Shown here piece after piece: positions 57,775 through 64,000 of a DNA stretch of 64,000 nucleotides. This stretch comes from Triticum aestivum (Eukaryota > Streptophyta > Magnoliopsida > Poales > Poaceae): assembly GCF_018294505.1 (NCBI RefSeq), contig NC_057797.1, forward strand, positions 128,466,051 through 128,530,050. The letters run 5' to 3'. Made by a program: the position numbers and the translations under genes. How positions within the stretch are numbered: the stretch's first letter is position 1; the number at the start of each line of letters is the position of its first letter. The notes below the pieces were generated by a model. That model was given only the letters and a program-made list of their open reading frames with translations, made no database searches and was not told where the DNA came from.

Positions 57775-60170
57775 ATGTCGTCGCTAAAATGTTTGATGGA
57801 CCCTTTAATCATTGATAATGACGCTGTCCGTGGAGAAACTTTCCTGCCCGGGCAGATCTTCGTATTTGGCGGCTTCGCACTACAGGACAACTCGTTTGGC
57901 CATCTAGAGCAGATCGAACGCTACACCCCTGGCCATCACGTCAGATTTGGGAGCTTGAACTGTGTCGTGGACATCCGTGGAGACTTGATATTCACTGGAT
58001 TCGATGCCGCGGTAGCTGCTCCCGATCACCCCGATGATCATGACCTAAATCTGTCATCGGGCCGTATCCAGGAGATCGCTCCTGTAACCGCTCTGGCCCT
58101 AGAACCGGAATAGGTCGCACCATCCAAAGACGGGAGGATTAACCCCACCATGGAGGCCGTAGATTCCACGGCGTTGGAGCCGCACATGGGCCCGATCCCG
58201 CACGATGCCTATGCCACCGGAACGCCGGACTCGTCTCTGGCCATAGGTTCTAAACCACGCAAGCCTGTGGACGCCGAGCTTGATCATTTATCAGTCTTCG
58301 AATTCAGCACCACAGACATCCTTCAGCACTCGCCTCTTGGCGATGTGCTAAGCTCGTTAAAAAGACTGTCCTTGGCAGAGGACTCTCAGCCGAACTATAT
58401 CCGGCTCGAACCAGGGGCTAACAATGGAGAATTTCGCTTTCCAACCACCACCCACTTTATAGCAACAGTCGAGGATTCGACCGAAACACTTGATTATGAC
58501 TTCGAGAATGTTGACGACATGGACAATGACACCGAAGACAACGAAGACCCCGTTGATACAACTAATTAACAAGATGAACAGGACGATGGGCAGGATAGCC
58601 CCGGTAAATAGGCCACGCATGAAGATTTGGAGGAGGACTATTACCTTCCGCTCTCTAAGGATGAGGTGAACCTCGGCGCCAAGGATTTCATCGTGCCCGA
58701 GGAACCTCATGAGCAGGAGCGCTTAAAGCGCCAACTAATAGCCACGATAAGGAGCCTGAAGAAGAAGTAGCAGTAGCTTCAAGCTGACCAAGATCTGCTT
58801 AATGGTAGATGAACCGAAGTCCTAGCCGCCAAAAAATACGACCTTGGTGGCCTCGCTAAAAGCTACCCGAAGCATAGATCGCTACCCTAGGGCGACGATA
58901 AGGTGCTTGAGCCCGTACGATCATCACACAATGCGGCAGGCCAACCACAACTTGGTCCGGTTCAAGTGGCAACTCAAGCCAAACAATAGACGGCCCCACC
59001 TCGCCGTACAGGCAGGAACAAAACAGCTCAAGGTTGTACATACAACCTTCAACAGGGCCGGGGTAGTAAAACAGGACACCCAAGAGCGATCTACGGATTG
59101 CAAGGACACACCTCGACACGCGACGACGACCACCTATTCGGACATGAAAAACCTAGCCATGCCCGGGCCGAAAACTGTAAATGGACTCCGTCAAAGGTAC
59201 ACCGCAGCATGGCCCAACATAGAGGCGTCGCAGACCCTTTGTGCTTCACAAATGAAGTAATGGTGCATGAATTCCTAGACGGGTTCAAACCCATGAACAT
59301 TGAATCATATGATGGAACAACGGATCCCGCGGTATGGATTGAGGACTTCCTCCTCCATATCCACCTGGCCCGTGGAGATGTCCTTCACGCCATCCAATAC
59401 CTACCACTAAAACTCAAAGGACCAGCTTGGTACTGGTTAATCAGTTTCCCAGAAAATTCTATTGGCAGCTGGGAGGACTTGGAGGACGCCTTTCGCAACA
59501 ACTTCCAAGGAACTTATGTCTGGCCACCAGATGCCAATGACCTAAGTAACATTGTGCAGCAGCCCGGAGAGTCAGCAACGGAGCTCTGGACCAGGTTCTT
59601 AGTTAAAAAGAACCAAATCGTCGACTGTCCGGATGCGGAAGCCCTTGCGGCCTTCAAACACAGCGTCCGGACCTCAGTCAAGAAGGACCTAGATTCATGA
59701 CAGCCCTTACCACTCTAATGACTCGTTTCTGCACGGGAGAAGACAGCTGGCTCGCTCATAGAAGCAATAGCTCAAGCGACTCGGGCACTTCCGAAATCTG
59801 AGACGGCAATGGCAAGCCAAGATGAAGCAAATACAACAGTCGCAATGATAATGAAAGATCACGCGACACAGCGGTTAACGCCGGATTCAGCAATCCCAAG
59901 CCCGGTCAACGGAAAAAGCCATTCAAGGCGAACAGAGACGGAAGATCCAACCTAGACATGATACTAGACCGACCCCGCTAGATTCACGGCCACCCCAATA
60001 AACCAGCTAATCATACCAACAAAAGATGTTGGGTCCTCAAGCAGGCCAGCAAGCTCAACACCGAACACAAGGGAAGGGGGCCGCCAGGCAATAGGGATGA
60101 TGAAATGATTCACCAGCTAAATGCAGAGGGCCAGAAGCAATTTCCCCCAGAAGATCAATCAATTCTGGAA
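57775..60170 (+). pseudogene. gag: TE6 copy 3 gag
   Basis: The ATG at 57775 opens an N-terminal domain (PGQIFVFGGFALQDNSFGHL) that stops at 58113 with TAG. A second frame (58150-58569) is an acidic linker. The capsid core lies in the frame 59098-59700 (FLDGFKPMNIESYDGTTDP; LKGPAWYWLISFPENS; QQPGESATELWTRF), ending at TGA. Beyond it the Cys/His region (IHGHPNKPANHTN..CWV) is still readable to about 60100. Several lesions make it non-functional. This capsid core is longer in one frame than that of copy 2. Confidence 0.8.
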
Positions 60171-60590
60171 TAGAAATAGCAGTTCGTCTTGCACCACCCA
60201 TCTCATATACACGATAAAGCTATACCGCGCATACATAACTATGCCCTTAAAATACCATGGGCATCGGTAGAAGCACAATACGGATAAGTCTGCAAACACT
60301 CCGGTAACATTTTTTATATATACTTTCCTTCTTTTTGCATTCTTCAATACTTCTTAAAAGCAGGTAGCACAAAGGAGAAACACCTAAGACCGACTCCATC
60401 GGAGTTCGGATCCATACACTCACCTATGGGGCTACTTCCTTCAAGGATTCCCCTCACTGAGGACAGGCGACGCAGATGTGCGACAGGAGGTCCAAAATTA
60501 ACTTTTGTTGACCACACTCTTTTTTTAGAGCCTGTAACATGCCTTTTTCCTCTGCCTTCGACCCAAGGCATATCAAATGACCGGGGTCGT

Positions 60591-60593
<3 letters not shown>

Positions 60594-60633
<40 letters not shown>
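60594..60633. repeat. (AT)20 microsatellite
   Basis: An uninterrupted 40-bp AT run lies in the TE6 copy 3 spacer. The equivalent part of copy 2 has no such run. The frames through it (Tyr-Ile repeats) are an artefact of the dinucleotide. Confidence 0.97.
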
Positions 60634-60635
<2 letters not shown>

Positions 60636-61441
60636 ATTACTCATTGGCATATCGCTCAAGTCCCAGTCAACACTATCCAAATTAATTACCCGCGTCTTTC
60701 CGCAAATGAATACGCCTCCCATGGTTGTTTCACAAATATACCCCGGCTTAGTTGCGAGGGGCTCAGTACGGGAACAAATGAGTTTCCAACAAAGTCCAAA
60801 CATCTTTCACAACATACTTCGGCGTCGCGAGTTTGGCCTTATATGCATCAGCTCCGAATCATGTCTTGGCTCAATAGTTGGGTTGCCCGGCTCCTGTGCT
60901 TGCTATCCTACGTTCCGCTCTATCGGCTAGGCTAGTAAAGGGAGAACTACTGCGATTGTGCTACCAGTTCACCTGGTGACGCACCTCAGTAGAGAAAGCC
61001 GAAAACTGACTATCATGATGCAGTGAGAGCCGGTCAACCACTCGATGACTTATCAGAGTCTCTAGCGATTTCTTCGTGTCACATGAAGGACCTCTTTTCC
61101 GGTCAATTATGTAAACGCATCAAATGAATAAACCACATACATACTAGGGGCTATGTCGTAGACCCACCATAAAACTCCTATGGCTAAGTGAAAGTGTTAA
61201 CACCCTATAGTCTGGTTGCCTGGTTCGACGCATTTACACCTCCTTCACGGATCAAGACTTTGGGTCAAGAGTGATCAGATGTTTTTTCGAACACCCCTGT
61301 ACTTCCTACGAGGGGGCTGAAGCCGACGACTGGAAATCTTTCATATTATATTAAAACGGTCGCACAGGAGGAACACAATCTTTTGAACAAAATATACAAA
61401 TAGATCCACTATAAAATTGTACCATGCAATTCTTATACACC
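60634..61441. other. TE6 copy 3 spacer, no gene
   Basis: This matches the copy 2 spacer in patches (gcgagtttggcctt, cctcagtagagaaagccg, cctatggctaagtgaaagtg). No frame of interest on either strand. Confidence 0.6.
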
Positions 61442-63648
61442 TCACTCGAACATTATGTCTTTCGAGCATTGACCCTCTATCAAGCGGGTGGCTACTAGGA
61501 CGTCTTCAAAATAATGCTCCAGTTCGTGGTGGTCCTTGCCCTTGGGCGGACTCTTCACCGCAACATCGATGGCCTTCATATTCCCCCAGAATGTCTTGAC
61601 TCGGGAAAAAGCCATCCGTTCACCTTCGATGCAGACCAATCGCTTCACAGCGTCGATACGCGACACGTCGTCAACAAGCCGCTGCACCAAGCCAAAGTAA
61701 CTGTTCGGAACAGGCTCAGTTGGCCATAACCAGATTATGACGTTCTTCATAGCAGCACCGGATATCCTATGAAGCTCGGCCCACTGGGACATCTGCTCAT
61801 TCAGCAACAAGGGGCGCTTCGAGGCAGCGAATTGTGACCAGAAAAGCTTCTCTATTCCGTACCCCTCTCGTGCCCGATAATACTGCGCCGCATCGGAAGA
61901 ACTCTGCGGCAAGTCTAAAAACTCGTTCGGAGAACTCCACAATTGGTTAAGCTGAGCATAGTTCGGATTGCCGAACTTAGCTTGTAGCAAAAATGGCTTA
62001 CCAGCCGCAATCTCCCCAGCTTGCCGGATCTCCTCACGGGCCGCTCTGGATTCAGACCGTGCTTCTCCTGCTTCTTGTAAGGCCTTTTCAATTTCAGCCG
62101 TTTTGGCTTCCTTCTCCCTCTCAAGAAGCTCACAGCGGTTGGCAGCACTTTTTAGCTCGAGCGCCATCATGGATATCTTCTCCTCGTCTTGACGCCGAGC
62201 AGCTCGTTCGACTTATAACTCAGCCCATGCCTTCTCGGCAGCCGCATTACTACACCGGGCCTGCTCCTTGGCCCGGGTTAGCTCCGCCCGAAGAATTTCA
62301 ACGGTGGCAGCACCATCTGCAGCCAGGTACAACTTTCAACGTCATAATATATCACAAAAATGTATGTACAAAGACTGCTCTGAATACATACCTTGCGACT
62401 CGCCAAGACACATATTGATCAACGTAATGTCATCCCCGGCCACATCAAGCTTCCGTTGCAGTTCGGCAATATCCATAGTCTGGGAAGTAGCTAGGGGGAG
62501 GCAGCCTATGTTCAAAGTTAATTAGATCATTCCTCCAAAATTTCTTCTTGATCCTCCGTTCGCCTCCCATGGGAAGCCAACCTGAGTCTCAGGGGCTACT
62601 GTCTATACACAGGTAAAGCACAATTGCACATGTTACATTACAAATCTCGAAGCCTCTCAGCAGGCTCGCAAAGGCCTCATTCAATCCGTGCTTCATGGAT
62701 AGGACCTTTTCAACCACCGTACCCATCAAGGTACGATGCTCCTCTGAAACGAACGCATGCCGCAACATGTTCGTCAAGATATCTGGTGCTTCTGGGTCTC
62801 CGGAGGCAGCCGCAGGAGTACGGTGACCCTTCGAAGGGATTCATTTATTTGTATTCAGCTGCATTCCGGATTGTTCGGGGTCTTTATTGTTGTCCCCCGG
62901 GCCCTGGGCCGCCGAAGTTTCACCTTCGCGTAACATCTCCATCGTCCCTTGCACCACTTGTCGGTCGGAGGAGACCCTCCGCGACGACACCTCAAAGTCG
63001 TCCGACCTATTGGACGGCGAGTTTGGTGGGGGCGTCTCGCTTTTCATCATCTCCGGGAGAAGGTCCCCCGAGGAAGAGGATTGTGGAAGGGCACTATGCG
63101 CTAAGCTGCAAACAAATGTATATATTCCAGACATCACAAGAAAAGAATCGGATATGTTTAAAGCAGCCCTATTCACTTACGATTTGGCCGGAGACTTGTC
63201 CTCGTCACGAGACTGCACTTTGACGCCCTCCGGGTCCGACCCGCCCTCTAGAGGCATTTTACCTCGCTTAGGAGCTTGCTCCTCCCAATCTTCGGAGGCG
63301 GCCCTCTTCCCCTTAGGAGGGAAGGAGATGGCGCCCCCCTTCTCTTTTGTCTTCGGATAAGGGGATTTTGATTTCTCCGGACACGAAGTCCGATATTCCT
63401 TGGTAATTGGGGCTGTCTTTGGTCTTCTCAATCGCCACCTTGCCCTCCTTCACAGGCATCTGGTATGGTACCGGGGCCAGCATCCGTGTCAGAATAGGAT
63501 TCGCTGGGCCCTCAGGCAGAGGAGCTGAACACATAATCAGTTCCGCTTTCTTTATCCAGCCCTGGAAGAAGATAGCTTGCTCAGTACCATATTGCAGTAT
63601 GCATAACTACAAAAGTATTCGAAAGCCAAGTGCTTACCGGAGTATCCT
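61442..63648 (-). pseudogene. TE6 copy 3 antisense gene, exon 1 truncated
   Basis: Reading on the minus strand: only the last codons of exon 1 (…DTP, ending 63638), a 76-bp GT-AG intron (63637-63562), exon 2 from 63561 (GWIKKAELIMCSAPLPEG) to 63181, a 75-bp intron (63180-63106), exon 3 from 63105 (LAHSALPQSSSSGDLLPE), exon 4 ending 62392 at a GTATGT donor, and exon 5 from 62316 to a TGA at 61444-61442. Exon 5 has the same coiled coil and helical region as copy 2 (AAGKPFLLQAKFG; LFWSQFAASKRPLLLNE). Damage includes an in-frame stop near 62213 and a frameshift in exon 2. The Transposase_28-like exon 1 is lost. Confidence 0.7.
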
Positions 63649-63800
63649 CTTGGTGTTTTCAGGGTGTATCAAATACATCTTGGTGTTTTCAGGGTGTATC
63701 GAGTATGGCGAGTATCGAGTATGGCGAGTCATGAGCTTCAAAAGTATTCGAAACTACAAAACATCTTGGTGTTTTCAGGGTGTATCGAGTATGGCGAGTC
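63605..63800. repeat. Scrambled junction with repeated patches between TE6 copy 3 and TE9
   Basis: The 22-mer cttggtgttttcaggg+tgtatc occurs at 63649, 63679 and 63765; gtatcgagtatggcgagt recurs between them; and caaaagtattcgaaa occurs at 63609 (within TE6) and again near 63738. The pieces derive from both flanks: TE9 integrase sequence and TE6 intron 1 sequence. Confidence 0.85.
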
Positions 63801-64000
63801 ATGAGCTTCATGTAGTATCAACTTCCCGATCTCTGCATTATTGGGTACATAAACACGGTCCTCAAACCACAAGGTGTCGTGCTCATCCTCACGAAAACCT
63901 TTGGCTTTTCCTTTGCTCATCTTGTCCTTTATCTCGGCAATTTCTTTGTCATCCTTCTGAGCTTCTTGATTTTTTTCCCAATAATGTCGACTGAACCTCC
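63765..64000 (-). pseudogene. pol: TE9: Tekay-type pol fragment (RNase H-integrase linker), runs off the window
   Basis: The minus-strand frame 63920-63738 and upstream codons encode a segment close to TE5 pol at 22590-22800: EAQKDDKEIAEIKDKM, then GFREDEHDTLWFEDRVYVP and HDSPYSIHPENTKM, the start of the integrase zinc-binding region. After NTKM the match ends in the scrambled junction. The fragment is from another copy of a TE5-like family, and continues beyond position 64000. Confidence 0.85.

Larger units (their letters stand above)
57528..63648 (+). mobile_element. TE6 copy 3: truncated at both ends, protease lost
   Basis: A partial 5' LTR (57528-57748), primer site (57749), gag, spacer with an AT microsatellite and the antisense gene are present. 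The protease is missing between gag (ending about 60170) and the spacer. The right end stops inside antisense exon 1 at about 63648. The leader has no TE7 at the position used in the other two copies, so this is an independent TE6 insertion. Confidence 0.83.

Noticed and set aside
60577..60930. Frame starting with a Tyr-Ile repeat
   Set aside because: The repeat is the (AT)20 microsatellite; the rest is TE6 spacer with no counterpart frame in copy 2.

Overview
The window is a nest of LTR retrotransposons from a large, repeat-rich grass genome, most likely wheat, a wheat relative or another Triticeae. This rests on LTR and gag-pol sequences that I recognise as typical Triticeae repeats; no database search was run. 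I see no host gene, tRNA, rRNA or CRISPR array. Element labels TE1-TE9 are mine.

Layout. (1) 1-7997, minus strand: TE1, a Tat-lineage gypsy element with its 5' LTR at 7491-7997; its 3' end lies left of the window. It sits inside TE2. (2) 7998-13845, plus strand: TE2, a decayed SIRE/Maximus-like copia element, itself split by TE3, a 1.5-kb solo LTR (9636-11142). (3) 13846-55141, minus strand: TE4, a non-autonomous gypsy-like element present as a tandem LTR-internal-LTR-internal-LTR array. The first internal region contains TE5 (16039-26660), a complete Tekay-type chromovirus with two 2.6-kb LTRs and a target-site duplication. The middle and right TE4 LTRs each contain a copy of TE6 (Tat-type, no reverse transcriptase), and each TE6 copy contains TE7 (Tat-type) at the same target site. 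TE7 is nearly full length in the first copy (31603-38837) and a solo LTR in the second (46465-47373). A miniature TE7 derivative (41049-43514) sits in the second TE4 internal region. (4) 55142-57487: TE8, a related but distinct TE4-family remnant. (5) 57528-63648: a third, independent TE6 copy without TE7. (6) 63649-64000: a scrambled junction, then TE9, a minus-strand Tekay pol fragment.

How it works and how it decayed. TE1, TE2, TE5 and TE7 carry gag-pol genes (capsid, protease, reverse transcriptase/RNase H, integrase), all broken. TE6 carries only gag and protease, plus a five-exon gene on the opposite strand, and TE4/TE8 carry no recognisable enzyme, so these two families must have used enzymes supplied by others. 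Decay is mostly by C-to-T nonsense changes (CAG to TAG, CGA to TGA), small indels, LTR-LTR recombination and illegitimate deletions. Shared nested insertions let the order of events be read: TE4 insertion, MITE and TE6 insertions, TE7 into TE6, duplication of the TE4 unit, then TE5 insertion and the deletions.
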